DNA from: Phaffia rhodozyma
Lineage: Eukaryota; Basidiomycota; Tremellomycetes; Cystofilobasidiales; Mrakiaceae
Length of the DNA stretch: 64,000 bases
Assembly (NCBI GenBank): GCA_014706385.1
Contig: JACGZH010000003.1
Location: 1,691,501 to 1,755,500 of the forward strand
Reading direction: 5' to 3'
Shown here: positions 33,291-44,434 of the stretch, in pieces
Layout of the letters: each line of letters starts with the position of its first letter
Numbering within the stretch: position 1 is the first letter of the stretch
Program-made: the position numbers and the translations under genes
Notes under the pieces: model-generated
Database searches by the model: none
What the model was told of the DNA's origin: nothing
The model's input: only the letters and a program-made list of their open reading frames with translations

Positions 33291-34159
33291 AGCGCTTCTT
33301 TCCGTTTTGGTTTAGTTTCCTCTAGATAAACGTCGTTCTTTTGTCATCTCTCCCCTTGGCGTAGACGGGGATATGAAAAGATCTTTTTCTTCTTTTTTTT
33401 GATCGTCGTACAGATATTATGTTCGAACTTTTTTCTTTCTCTTGGCTGTTGTCATCATCACCATCGTCATTGTCGTTTTCACAGTCTTTCTCAAGACAAG
33501 CTGAAGGTTGAGAAGGATGAAGCGCTCGGAGCACGGTTTCATACTCTCGTTTCTCTTACGAGACAGCTATGATGATCTTGAGACGAAGTTGAGGATGAAC
33601 AAGCAGAGAATCGAAAGAATCATGAGCCAACGTTGACCTGATCCTTCATGATCTTCCATTTGCGTCTTTCCTCTGTCCCATCCTCCGTCAATATGGATAG
33701 TTTGCACTCTCAATCCGGGTTCACATCGTCCGTTATAATTAATTTTCTTTTTATATTTAATACAGAAGACGAGACCGAACGGACAAACGTCAGAAAGAAA
33801 GAAACGAAGCAAAGGAGGAGGGGATTTTATTCCCACCAAAAGAAGTTATCGTCAAGGTCAAACGAATCAAATGAAAAGAAATAAGACAGATTGAGATGGG
33901 AATGATGGTTTAACGAGATAGGTGAATGTGTAGGAAGGTAGCACTATAAACTGGTTGAGGAAGGAAACATATATGACAGAAAGGTAGAATGCAGAATGAA
34001 AAGAACAGGTCCGAATCTAAACTGGGTAGATAGATGTACGATTCCGTTCAGAACGGATGTCGACTCTGCAGATCGATTTGACGAAGAAGAGTTATGAGAA
34101 GAAGCAAAGGCAAGAAGGAGAAGGGATGGACGTGTTTTGTTGTCGAGTTTTTTCGTGAT
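33291..34159. other. Convergent intergenic region KRS1 / RNR2
   Basis: This 869-bp stretch holds the two 3' ends. No coding frame, RNA gene or repeat was recognised. Confidence 0.5.
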
Positions 34160-36324
34160 TTAGAAATCCTCGTCGATGGTAAACGTCTTGGCGGCCGAAG
34201 GGTCGTGTACTTTCCCGTCTCCCACAGACTGGTTCACACCAGACTTTGCGTAATCCGAGACCTTCTTCTCGAACTGTGATTTCAAGAACCGCAAGAGATG
34301 AATGGCGTTAGTTCGTTATACATATGGGATGTAAGAAGGTCAAAAACAAGAGAAAGAGAAACTGACGAAATTGGTCTTTCCGGTAAGCGAGATCATCTCC
34401 ATGAAGTCGAAAGGGTTCTTAGAGTGGTAGAACTTGGGGTTTCCAAGTGCGACGAGCAACCTGTCGGCCACAAACTCAATGTACTGGCACATGAGCGTGC
34501 AGTTCATCTGTGATACATCGAAAGGAAGAATTAGTTAAGAAGCCAAAGAGGGAGCAAAGTAAGGAACAAGCAGATCGTCAAGGGGTTACGTACACCAATA
34601 AGGGATACCGGCAAAGCATCGCTCAAAAATTCTTGCTCAATCTCAACGGCCTCTCGGATGATAGCCTCAATAACGTCCGGGTGGCATCGTCGTCGAAGAT
34701 GGTGGAACAACAAGCAGGCGACTGATCGTCAGATCAAAACAGAATTAGCACTTCATGAAGATGCAACAACAAGCCTGACGAAAGAAAGAAACATACAGTC
34801 GGTGTGAAGACCCTCGTCCCTCGAGATCAACTCATTCGAAAACGTCAATCCAGGCATGAGTCCTCGCTTCTTGAGCCAGAAGATCGAGGCGAACGATCCA
34901 GAAAAGAAGATACCCTCAACGGCAGCGAAGGCGACCAGTCGCTCGGCAAAGGTCGAGGTCTTGGACGAAATCCACTTTAGAGCCCAGTCACCTTTTTTTC
35001 GGATGCAGGGAACTGTGAGCGGAAGCGACCGATACAAGAGAAGAGAATGGTCAATCAAAGCGTCTTTGCAAGCGTATGCGCCTAGAAGAGAGAAGGACGA
35101 ACTGTTGTCAAGAGCGTTGAAGAGGTAGTCTCGCTGATCGTTGTCTTTGATGTAGGTATCAATGAGCAAAGAGTAAGTCTCCGAGTGGATGTTCTCCCTG
35201 TTTTCAGAATCCATGTACCTAGGCGTCAGATCGATCGATCGATAGACAAGTGGCTTGTATGTAGAGAAGACACTGTGACGTACATCATGATCTGGAATCC
35301 GTAAAAGCATCGGGCCTCGGCAGACTGTACTTCCTGGGAGAATCGCTCGAGCAGATTCTCGTTCACGACTCCATCACTGCTACTGAAGAAGGCCAAGACG
35401 TGAGAGATAAAGTGTCGCTGTAGAGTCGATAGAAATAGAGTCGGTGAGACAAGTTAATGAAATTGGGTGTTGGAAGAGACAAAACGAGACAAACCTCGTT
35501 ATCGTTGAGCTTGTTCTCCCAGTCGTTGGAATCCTTTGACAGATCCATCTCTACGGTTGTTACAACCAAACAGCATGGAATGAAACGTCAGCAGAGGTAT
35601 TTATCGAACTACTAAGCTCGGCGAGACTAGGCCGCAAAGAACAACGACGGTCCGTGAAGCAATAAAGAAAAGGTAAAACAGGATTAGAACTTACCCTCGG
35701 CAGTCCAGAATGAGGCCTCAGCCTTCTTGTAAGCTTGCCATATCTGATAACAGAAACAAGGTGAAGAAGAAACAAGTTAGGATGGCTACTTAAGGAGGAA
35801 TGAATGAACGTGTACATGATCGAACGAAAGGTGGAGCTAACCTCTTTGTACTGGATGGGGAAGAGCACGAATCGTCTCTCGCTGAGGGAGACCAAGACAT
35901 AACGAAGGAGGAGAAAGGGGTGGAGAGGACAGAAGAAGATAGCGTGAGAAAGATAAGTGACAGAGGAATTTACGGGAAAAGAAGAGAAGGAAAGCCAAGG
36001 AAGAAAACGATCAACAAGTGAAAACGAAAAGGAAGGGAAAACGAATGTATCAGCATCTGTTGTTTCTGCGGACCGTGGGAAAAATGCCACAACAACACGA
36101 GAAAACAGAAGATTTGGAAGGAAAATCAAGAAACCAAAGAGTAAAACTCACGTAGCCTGCAACAGAGGCTCGTCCTTCTCCTCACAGTCGAGATCACCGA
36201 CGAACCGCTTAGCGAGGTCCTCTCTCGATGGCTTTCCTCCACCGACCACGTTCAACGAGGCGAGGTCAAACTTTTCGGCCACAGCGCTGATGGCGTTGTC
36301 GATAGCAGGGATAGCGGTAGGCAT
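34160..36324 (-). CDS. RNR2: Ribonucleotide reductase small subunit (R2)
   Basis: Ten exons: 36324-36152, 35881-35842, 35743-35695, 35550-35495, 35417-35284, 35218-35103, 35012-34797, 34721-34594, 34507-34367 and 34273-34160, giving 388 aa (yeast Rnr2 399). Class Ia R2 signatures are present: FWTAEEMDLSKD (iron-ligand Asp), [20 protein letters not shown] (radical Tyr region, iron Glu and His), [12 protein letters not shown] (iron Glu and His), and a C-terminal tail ending FTIDEDF that docks on the large subunit. It makes the di-iron tyrosyl radical for dNTP synthesis. Upstream (36543-36665) is a dense cluster of ACGCGT boxes, the MBF/MCB element of G1/S genes. Confidence 0.96.
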
Positions 36325-37165
36325 GATCGATTGAATGAGCGTGGGTATGTGTGTAGGTGTGTATGGGTGCTTGAAAGTAGGGAAATGAAAGAGAGGAAGG
36401 TGTTCGATAAGACACAGAGAGAGATGGATGTTGGGAGAAAGAAGAGGAAGAGGACAGAAAGAGAAACAAGACCGGAACAAGAACGAGAGGGAGGAGGAGA
36501 GAAAAAAAAAAGCCGTGTGGGCGCGGCACGAGGCCTGTGCGCACGCGTGTCGCTCATTTACACGCGTGCATGCTCATTTACGAACGCGTCGAGACGCGTC
36601 AGATCGCGTGAAAACACGTCCCGCGGCGCGTGTGGGCGCGTGTTGACGCGCCATATATGACGCGTTGGTCATTAAACAGATGCCGATCGATGGGCGGCCG
36701 ATGAGCTGACTAAGCAGATCGAGAGTCTTTAGACCCTCATCAGCCTTGAATGCTCTGCCTCTTGATACACAGTTTGGTGAGAACACACACTCAACCCAAA
36801 ACACAAACGTCATTGTGTCTCTCATCGGTTGGACATCGGGATTCGGCTGGGTTGCTTGCCCATCCGTTCTTTCCTCTCTCGGACGATCTCATCCGATTGG
36901 GTGTCGCAAGGAGTGAGAAGATAAACGATATAGAGGAAGACATAACAGCTTGCCTTTCGACGTTAACCCTAGCTTTAAAGATTAGTTGGTCTTGCAGTAC
37001 TACTACACAGTTGCCAACAGATTCACGCTCGAGACAATAAGATATAAACATCTCTATGAGTTAAGCCCTCAGCACGAGAAAGAGTCTGTTTTATTCCATG
37101 AAGTTATCTATTCTTTTCCTTCTCTCTCTATATATATACATATTCGATCTTTTAAGCCGCTTGAA
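36325..37165. other. RNR2 promoter and 3' flank of HEM3
   Basis: This 841-bp stretch holds the MluI-box cluster at 36543-36665 and a TAGGGTTAA-type element read on the minus strand near 36963-36971. No coding region was recognised. Confidence 0.5.
36543..36665 (-). promoter_or_regulatory. MCB (MluI-box) cluster upstream of RNR2
   Basis: Five exact ACGCGT palindromes lie at 36543, 36562, 36584, 36594 and 36660, with further CGCG-containing near matches between them. Part of the array is a direct repeat of about 20 bp (ACGCGT followed by GCTCATTTAC, twice). It is 219-341 bp upstream of the RNR2 start. ACGCGT is the known target of the Mbp1/Swi6 (MBF) factor that drives S-phase genes including ribonucleotide reductase. 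Confidence 0.82.
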
Positions 37166-38542
37166 TCACTTTGAAGCCAAGCTAGCCTGCTTGTTTGCCT
37201 CGATTTCCTTCAGAATTCCACCGGCACCTCGCTCAATCAGACCCTCGGCCACCTTCACACCGACCTGTTCGGCCTGTTCAAATGAGCTAACCACCTGATC
37301 GGCCAACTTGAATGACACATGCTTCGAACCGTCTACGCTCGTCACTGTTCCCGTCAGCGTTAATTTACCCTGCTTTCCCTCTCCACCGTCAGTCTCCATC
37401 AGGAAGGATTCCACACCGACAGGAACGGAGCAACCCCCTTCCAGCGTTCGAAGACATCCTCGCTCGGAAGCAATTCTGTACCAGGTCTGCCAATGGCAAA
37501 CATCCGACAAGATCTCTCTAGTGACTGAGTCGTTCGACCGTATCTCGATTCCAAGCGCGCCTTGTCCGACCGCGTAATAGAGTTCGGGAGGAGTGATCAA
37601 CGAGGTGGATCGGGCGGACAGATCTAGTCGATCGAGACCAGCTTGAGCGAGGATCATGGCGTCTAAAGGGTTGACAGTCAAATCGGCGTACGCCGGTTGA
37701 TCTGCGAAGGATTCAGGCTCATCCAACTTTCGGAACCGCGTTCCACTGTGCATATATTGAAAGACAGACAAAAAAAAATTAGTCTCAAGGTGTAAAACAA
37801 GTGAAACATGGAAATGACACGACTGACAGGTTTCCCCTCTGAGAATTATAGCCAATAGGAATTGAACAAGGGCAAGTCCGTATAAGTTTCCGAACAAGAC
37901 AACAAACAAAGAAAAGAGAAGAAAGGGCATAGAAAATGAACAAAGAAAAGAACGTACCAAATCCCTGAACTTCAGCTTCGGGAAGTTTCTGCTCAACTGA
38001 GCGACCCTTCTGATCGAGCTAGTTCCTACCACCGCGCCATCTGGCAGATCACCCAGCGACTTGTAAGGAGATCCTTTTTTGACAATCAACGCGTCAAACG
38101 GACTTGCTCGATCCATCACTGCCGCCAGCTCAAACTCGGGAGCGAGAACCGTAGGGATATCCTTCAAAGAGTGAACCACGATATCAATTTCGTCTCGGAT
38201 AAGCTTTGCTTCAAGATCCTCCGTCCAGAGACCTTTTCCTCCGGGCAACGTCGCCAACGTAGACAGCGCCTGAGTCCTGGGTGATTCGAGAGCAAATTTT
38301 GACGATACGGATATTGGAGCAACAGATAATTTTTGTGAGAGTTGATCTACAGAAATCTCTACACACTAAAATACTCACTGGTTTAGATCTCCTGCTGTCT
38401 CCATCTTGACAATGGGAAATGAATAATCCGGATATAATTTCTGTAGAGCCTCCTTAACAAGATCCGTCTGGGCGAGCGCGAGTGGAGACCGTCTGGACCC
38501 AAGAACGAACGTAGTCTTCTTCGTAGACTCAGAGGTCGACAT
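37166..38542 (-). CDS. HEM3: Porphobilinogen deaminase (hydroxymethylbilane synthase)
   Basis: Four exons: 38542-38379, 38276-37958, 37838-37828 (11 nt) and 37745-37166, giving 357 aa. Family blocks are present: VLGSRRSPLALAQTD, KGLWTEDLEAKL, DIVVHSLKDIPT, VGTSSIRRVAQL and the cofactor-binding cysteine in LEGGCSVPVG (C270). The enzyme joins four porphobilinogen units in heme synthesis, in the cytosol. The 11-nt microexon supplies the conserved RGN of RGNLGTRFRKLDE; skipping it removes those residues and shifts the frame. Retaining both flanking introns leaves an open frame through the region, so intron retention would add about 67 residues rather than terminate translation. The ATG at 38542 is the only in-frame start near the conserved N-terminus. 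Confidence 0.95.
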
Positions 38543-39154
38543 GATTGATCCAAGATTATGAGGGGAAGAGAGCGGTCTTTAAGAGGGAGAGTGTGTGTGT
38601 GTGTATGTTCAGCGTAAGAAAAGAGCAAGGAAAAAAAGATAGGCCGGAAAAGACGGAGGCAGCCGAACAGGAAATCCCGTTTGAACGAGGCCGCCTGGGT
38701 ATTTGAATATTATTTGAATCGGCTGGACTAGAGTTCATGACCAGCTATATTCCTTCTTTCTGTCTCGCTGTCTACTCTCTTCCGTCAGTGGATGAACCGC
38801 ACTGCGACAACTTGAAGATCTCCTCCAGAAGAAAGCCCTTCCAGATGCGTACGAACGAACGAATAGCGCAGAAAACATCCAAGGCGATGATGGACGATTG
38901 TGAGAAGGAGAGGTCTGGTTAAGAAGGAGGACAAGTAATTTGAATACATAATTGATTTTCAAATACCTTGATTTTTCTAGATTTTTCTCCAAAGCCCATC
39001 AGGCAGCCAACACCTTCTATCGCATTCATCAGGAGCAACACCTCTCTACTCGTATACGCACGCTCGCATTCATAGCAACTCAGCGTTCACTGCTTCTAGC
39101 TCACCACTCTCTCAGCTCTCTTACTCCTTTGTTGCTTAGTTTTGCTTATTCGCG
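38543..39154. other. Divergent promoter region HEM3 / MDJ1
   Basis: This 612-bp stretch contains a short GT microsatellite near 38590-38605. No gene was seen. Confidence 0.45.
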
Positions 39155-41319
39155 ATGGCCTCCATTTGTTTGGCGCCTTACGCCCGGCTCTTCAAGCCGT
39201 CCTCGGTCGTTGCCGCTAATTCCATTCGCGCCTACTCATCCACTCGGTCGTACACCTCCGGTCCTTCCTCCATTCACTCTTCTTTCCGGCCGATTTCCAA
39301 CAAAGCTCGATCTAGCTCCTCTGTCAGAGGACCATCCTTCAAAGTCCGTTTCTCACATGCATCAATCTTTTCTTTTCGATCACAAATACTGACCATGGTG
39401 TTTGCTCCTTGTTCCCCTTCCCATTTTTTTCTTTATGTCTTTTAGAGGTCTTTCCATTCGTCGAGACCTCAACTGGCAGCCAAGAACCCTTATGACGTTC
39501 TTGGGGTTGATAAGAAAGCAAGTGTAGGAGATATTAAGAAGAGCTACTACCAAGTGCGTTCTTTTCTATCGGGACTTCTCCCGACTCTCTTGCTGTTCAC
39601 TCTTTTCACAGGGTAAGGAAAGTCAACTCACCCATCGTTGCTTTCTCTCTCATTCAATGATCAATGATATACTTTCTTCCAGCTTGCCAAAAAGTACCAT
39701 CCCGACCAAAACAAAGAGAAGGGCGCCAAGGAGAAGTTTGTAGAAATTCAGGCGGCGTACGATGTAGGTTCTTTTCTCATCCTCATTTTTCTTTCGTGTA
39801 AGCCTTGCTTTCTATACTGACAAAGTTTGACATCGTTCGTCATTCTAAAGCTTCTCTCGGATGACAAGAAACGTGCGGCGTTCGATACCTACGGTTCTGC
39901 CTCTCAGGATCCTTCGTTCGATCCATCTGGTGGAGCCGGAGGTAACCCATTCGGTGGGTTCGGAGGTTTCCAAGACTTCAGCGGTTCCTTCGGTGCCGGT
40001 ATGGGTAGAGGTGGAACTGCCGACTTGTTCGAATCTCTATTCGGTAACTTTGGAGGCGGAGGTTCCGGTGGAGGACGAGGTGGACCCAGCGGTCGACCAA
40101 TCAAAGGAGACGATCTCGAGACTTCGATTGTGATCGACTTTATGGAGTCCTGTCAGGGAACGACAAAGACGGTGACGACCAACCCGGTGGTAGAATGTGG
40201 AACGTGCAAAGGAAACGGAATGAAGGCCGGGGCAAAGAGAACGCAGTGCGGAGGTTGCGGAGGAACGGGTGCAAAGACGTTTGTTATCCAGAGTGGCTTC
40301 GCAATGAAGAGCACTTGCCCAGATTGTGGTGGCGCTGGTTCGGTCATTCCACCTGGTAAGGGTTGTGGAGGCTGTGGAGGAACCGGAAAGATGAGAGTCA
40401 AAAAGGTCCAGAACGTGTCTGTCCCAGCTGGTCAGTTGACAATTCTTTTGTTTCTCTTTGGATATCTTGTATGTTTCTATCGAAGAATTCTTACCAATAT
40501 CTTCTTCTCTTTCTCTGGCAGGTGTTGAGAACGACATGCAACTTCGAATGACCGCTGCCGGTGACCTTCCTCTTTCTGGTAGCGGCCCTGCCGGTGATCT
40601 TATCATCCGAGTTTCCGTCCGACCATCAAACATTTTCCGTCGACAGGGTAACCACCTTCATCACGTCGCAAAGATTCCAGTCCACGTCGCTTTGCTAGGT
40701 GGTCGAGCCAAGGTCCCGACGCTTGAGGGAGATGTCGAGCTTAGGGTGCATAGTGGAACACAACATGGAGAGGAAGTTGTCTTGAGCAACAAAGGTGTAG
40801 TCAGCGCTTTGTCGAGAAGTGGAAAGCGAGGTGATCTCGTCGTCAGTTATCACCTTGAGGTTCCTAGGTAAGCAGAGCCCGCTCTTGTTTCTCCTTGAGA
40901 TTATATAGATAACTAACCAACTAACCGGGTTTGTGTTCTCTTTCTCTTTCAGGTCTCTCACCGCCAACCAACGAGCGATCTTGGAAGCATACGCCGAGAC
41001 ATTACCTTCTTCTACTAAGGCGTCATACAACTCTTCGAAACCCACCCCATCTCCTACGCCCAACCCAACTACTTCAACTTCGTCTTCATCTTCCACAGGT
41101 AAGTATTCTCAGCCTCAATCCGAGCCTTTCTCGTCGACTTCTTCCCCTTCGTCTCGCGGCTCGTCATCATCACCGTCGTCTTCTTCAGCAAACGCTGGAT
41201 CGAGTGGATCGTCAGCTAGGGATCAATCTTCATCTTCTCAGAAGACAGCTGAAGAATCTTCCGGATGGGTAGGAAAGGTAGCAGGTCGAGTGGCCGATTG
41301 GTTGGAGGGAAAGAAATAG
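39155..41319 (+). CDS. MDJ1: Mitochondrial DnaJ (Hsp40) co-chaperone
   Basis: Six exons: 39155-39343, 39446-39553, 39683-39763, 39851-40430, 40522-40867 and 40953-41319, giving 556 aa. A long Ser/Arg-rich presequence (about 1-70) is followed by the J domain (NPYDVLGV ... [12 protein letters not shown] at 105-107), a Gly/Phe-rich linker (about 150-200), four CxxCxGxG zinc repeats (242-305) and the C-terminal substrate-binding domain. It is therefore a type I Hsp40 that stimulates mitochondrial Hsp70 (Ssc1) in matrix protein folding. The C-terminal 110 residues are a Ser-rich low-complexity stretch ending in an amphipathic [18 protein letters not shown] coding-like acidic segment lies beyond the stop (41602-41720). 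Confidence 0.94.
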
Positions 41320-42281
41320 AGAAAACCCAGAGCGCTTCCTTTCTCTTTTCGACATTCTCCTCCCTCTTCTCTGTCTCTCCTTCATCGCTTTCTACATTCA
41401 TACCCGACTCCCTGAGAGATCATTCCCCTTTCCATTTTCTTTTCCTGTCCTCTCTCTACTCTGGCACCTCTTTATTTCTCTGTCTTCATTGCAAGAAACC
41501 CCAAGACAACCTCCACTCACGTTCGTTCTTTCTCTTTTGTCTTTCTTTCGTTGTATCTCTCCTGTCGGGTGATCTTTGCCTCTGACTACATACGACTCCA
41601 GACCCCTCCTCTGCATCCTCCTCAGATTCGGACAAGAAACCTCCTTTGAACAACACCGAGTCGACCGAAGAGAAACCCAAGGACGGAGAGGAAGAAGAAC
41701 CACTAAAACAGACTCTTTAAAATCTCTTTCAAATACTCCACCACTAAGTAGAAACTGAAAAAAGAGACTCAAGCCATGGATGTGTGGAGGAACGGCTGGA
41801 TAGGTTTCGTCATATGTCTTTGAGAGAGGAGCTTGGTATCTTTGTAGATGAAAGAGGCAGAAGCAAGACAGATGATCATGCTCTTCTCCCTTTTCTTGAT
41901 TTCCCTGGCAAAAACCTGAACCTGATACTTTCATTTCGTCATGAGAAGATCATACATGCAACCATATTGCTCCAGACGGAAACCTGCTCTTATTTGTCAC
42001 TGAGAACTTCCCTGTTTATATCATACACAAGAAACTTCGAATCAAACCAAACAAATGCTGAGGTTCCGTCCTCTTCGATACGCCCAGGATGAAGCGTCGA
42101 CGGATGGAAAACACTGTGGCAGAATTAAGAATTGTTAGGGTTAAATCTCCACGTCTTCTCTACACTCACATTCTTTCCATCCCATCTCTGCCGCTCGCTT
42201 TCCTACTTACCGACCATCATCTCGAGGTATACATCACTCTGACTCGAAAGATACCCTCTTTAACTCAACCTATACATCATC
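41320..42281. other. Intergenic region MDJ1 / PRE1
   Basis: This 962-bp stretch holds a coding-like acidic segment (41602-41720) described under findings and the PRE1 promoter with its telobox-like element (42134-42146). No separate gene is called. Confidence 0.45.
42134..42146 (+). promoter_or_regulatory. Telobox-like element upstream of PRE1
   Basis: GTTAGGGTTAAAT is identical to the element upstream of PRE8. Here it lies 148 bp before the ATG (start to start). Confidence 0.55.
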
Positions 42282-43584
42282 ATGGGTACGTTGCCTATCA
42301 AATCTACAGAGTTTTGCGACATCTTTCCTGGTTTCGATGGTCTGTTGAACTGACAATTGTGTGTCTTCTCAATTTCTCGTGTGTGCGTCCAATTGATGGA
42401 TGGGTAAATAAATGAACGGTCGATATGTGACACGGATCTTTCCTGAATGAAGAGTGCTCGTTTGGTATCATTGGAAAAGACTATGTTCTCATCGCTTCGG
42501 ACTCGACAGCTTCCAGATCAAGTTCGTTCAAGTTTCTATTTCGTCCTCCTCTCTTCTGATGAACCTCAAAAGAAGATCTCCTCTGTTCCTTCATCAAGAC
42601 GGCTAGCTGATGATCTCTTTGATCATCTATCTCTTGCACTTTGGGGAACGTACGAAATCTGAACGATCGAATCAGTCGTCAAGATGAAATCTGATGAGGA
42701 CAAGATCAAGACGCTCAGTCCGCATCTACTGATGGCATACAGTGGAGAGCCAGGTATGTCTCACATATCCCTTTCTCTTTCGGGTCCTATCCACTTTGAA
42801 TTTCATTCGTACTTGGTTGATTGGGAGGAATCACGATTAGTGTTCTCATGGCTAAATATTTACACTCTGCTCTCATGTTGGATCGCGATTTTTCTCTGTT
42901 GGTGGTTTTGTTAGGTGATACAATTCAATTCGCAGAGTTTGTTGAGAGGAATATTCGACTTCATCATATGCGGTTCGTCTGGTTTCTGTTGCATATTTGA
43001 CCTGATGCATTTGTCTTTGTCATACTGACATCTGAAAGAACGTTCCTCTACACGCTATCCTTTTGATCACAATTAAGAACCCACGCCGAACTCCGACCGG
43101 CATCAGCCGCCTCATGGATTCGTCGGTCTCTTGCTCAATCTCTCCGATCTCGAAACCCATACTCTGTCAATCTCCTTCTTGGTGGATTCGACGTCCCAAG
43201 CGGGAAGCCTCATCTTCATTGGATTGATTATCTAGGCACGCTTGCCACTGTGCCCTATGCCGCTCATGGATATGGTGCATACTTTGCGCTCGCTACGCTA
43301 GATGCTCATTGGGAAGAAGAGATGGAGAGGGAGAGAGGCGTGGAAGTTCTCAAGATGTGTTTGAACGAGGTCAAGAAGCGTATGTCATTCTTCTCGCCCT
43401 CCCTCTTTCATTCTGATCTCCGCTTCTAAGGATATGTCTGGAAAGCTAATGATTGTGGCTTGGCTGATGATGGCAAAACAAAACGAAACGGAACACAATA
43501 GGACTTGTGGTGGACCTGGGAGAAGTGAGAGTTCGCCTGGTAGACAAGGACGGTGTGCACGATATCAAGCTCGGAGAATACTAA
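42282..43584 (+). CDS. PRE1: 20S proteasome subunit beta4
   Basis: Six exons: 42282-42285 (4 nt), 42453-42521, 42676-42753, 42915-42972, 43078-43379 and 43502-43584, giving 197 aa (yeast 198). The first coding exon is only ATG plus one G. Splicing gives MECSFGIIGKDYVLIASD, which aligns with the short N-terminus of beta4 (PSMB2, MEYLIGIQGPDYVLVASD). Further blocks are GEPGDTIQFAEFVERNIRL, LAQSLRSRNPYSVNLLLGGF, YLGTLATVPYAAHGYGA and VRLVDKDGVHDI. It is a non-catalytic beta subunit without the N-terminal threonine protease site. It shares a promoter 13-mer with PRE8. Confidence 0.93.
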
Positions 43585-44434
43585 ATCCTTCATCTTTAGA
43601 GACCTCCATCCCTCTAGGTCTTTCTTTTTGACTTCCTCTTTGCTTGGAGGCGAGGAGAAAGAAGAGGAAGGAGAGTTCGTTTTGTTTGTTTGGTCTCTTC
43701 TTTAATGTATTGGTAAACTTTGTCGGTTCTGCATATCCTTCCTCGTCGTCTACTTTGAAGAGAAAGAAAGGAACAGAAAACACGTACAAATGGAGCACAC
43801 ATGAGAGGTGACTTGTTGCGCAAACATCTGAGCGTTTGATCGAAGTATGTCTATTGAAAGCTAAATCCACTCATTCATTCGTTCGTTCATTCGTTTTCTG
43901 GTCCGTACAATCCGTTTGTGAGAGAGACTTCTCCGGATAGACGAACAGGCGAAAGTGAGAAAGTCGGATATTAAAGGAGAAGAAGAAGAGCAAGATCTGG
44001 ATCTTTCACTCTGTCGATCTCTCTTGGCCTTCCTCGCTGGGCTCGCCAGTGTCTATCAATACAAGAGTAAGGAATGAACAGGAGAAGAGAGCTTTGTTTC
44101 GCGTTCCTGCATCTCATCCATAGGGCGTTTCCAAAGTTCTTTTGCCAGTTCCGTTTGACGTGTCTTTCCTGGGTCTTATGTTGGATACATCTGGCTTTCT
44201 TACGATGTGTTTACTGCAGAGTTCGCTTTTGTTAACGGAAAAGAATAACACGGAAGAGTGGAAAAGACCGTAGACATCGTGAAGGTTTGAAAATCAAAAG
44301 AGAATAACGTTATGTGAAATGTGTGTTGTGTCGTGGGAGACCATGAAATTCTCGAACACTATAGAAATAAAGAAGCTCTGAGAGATGGTAGTGGTGCACA
44401 GAAAAATCAATAAATCACTCTACTAAAGAGTAAT
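43585..44434. other. Convergent intergenic region PRE1 / RPS3
   Basis: This 850-bp stretch holds the two 3' flanks. No coding, RNA or repeat feature was recognised. Confidence 0.45.

Noticed and set aside
38960..39000. Heat-shock element upstream of MDJ1 (TTC-like repeats)
   Set aside because: Repeats are TTTTTC runs without the inverted GAA units needed for an HSE.
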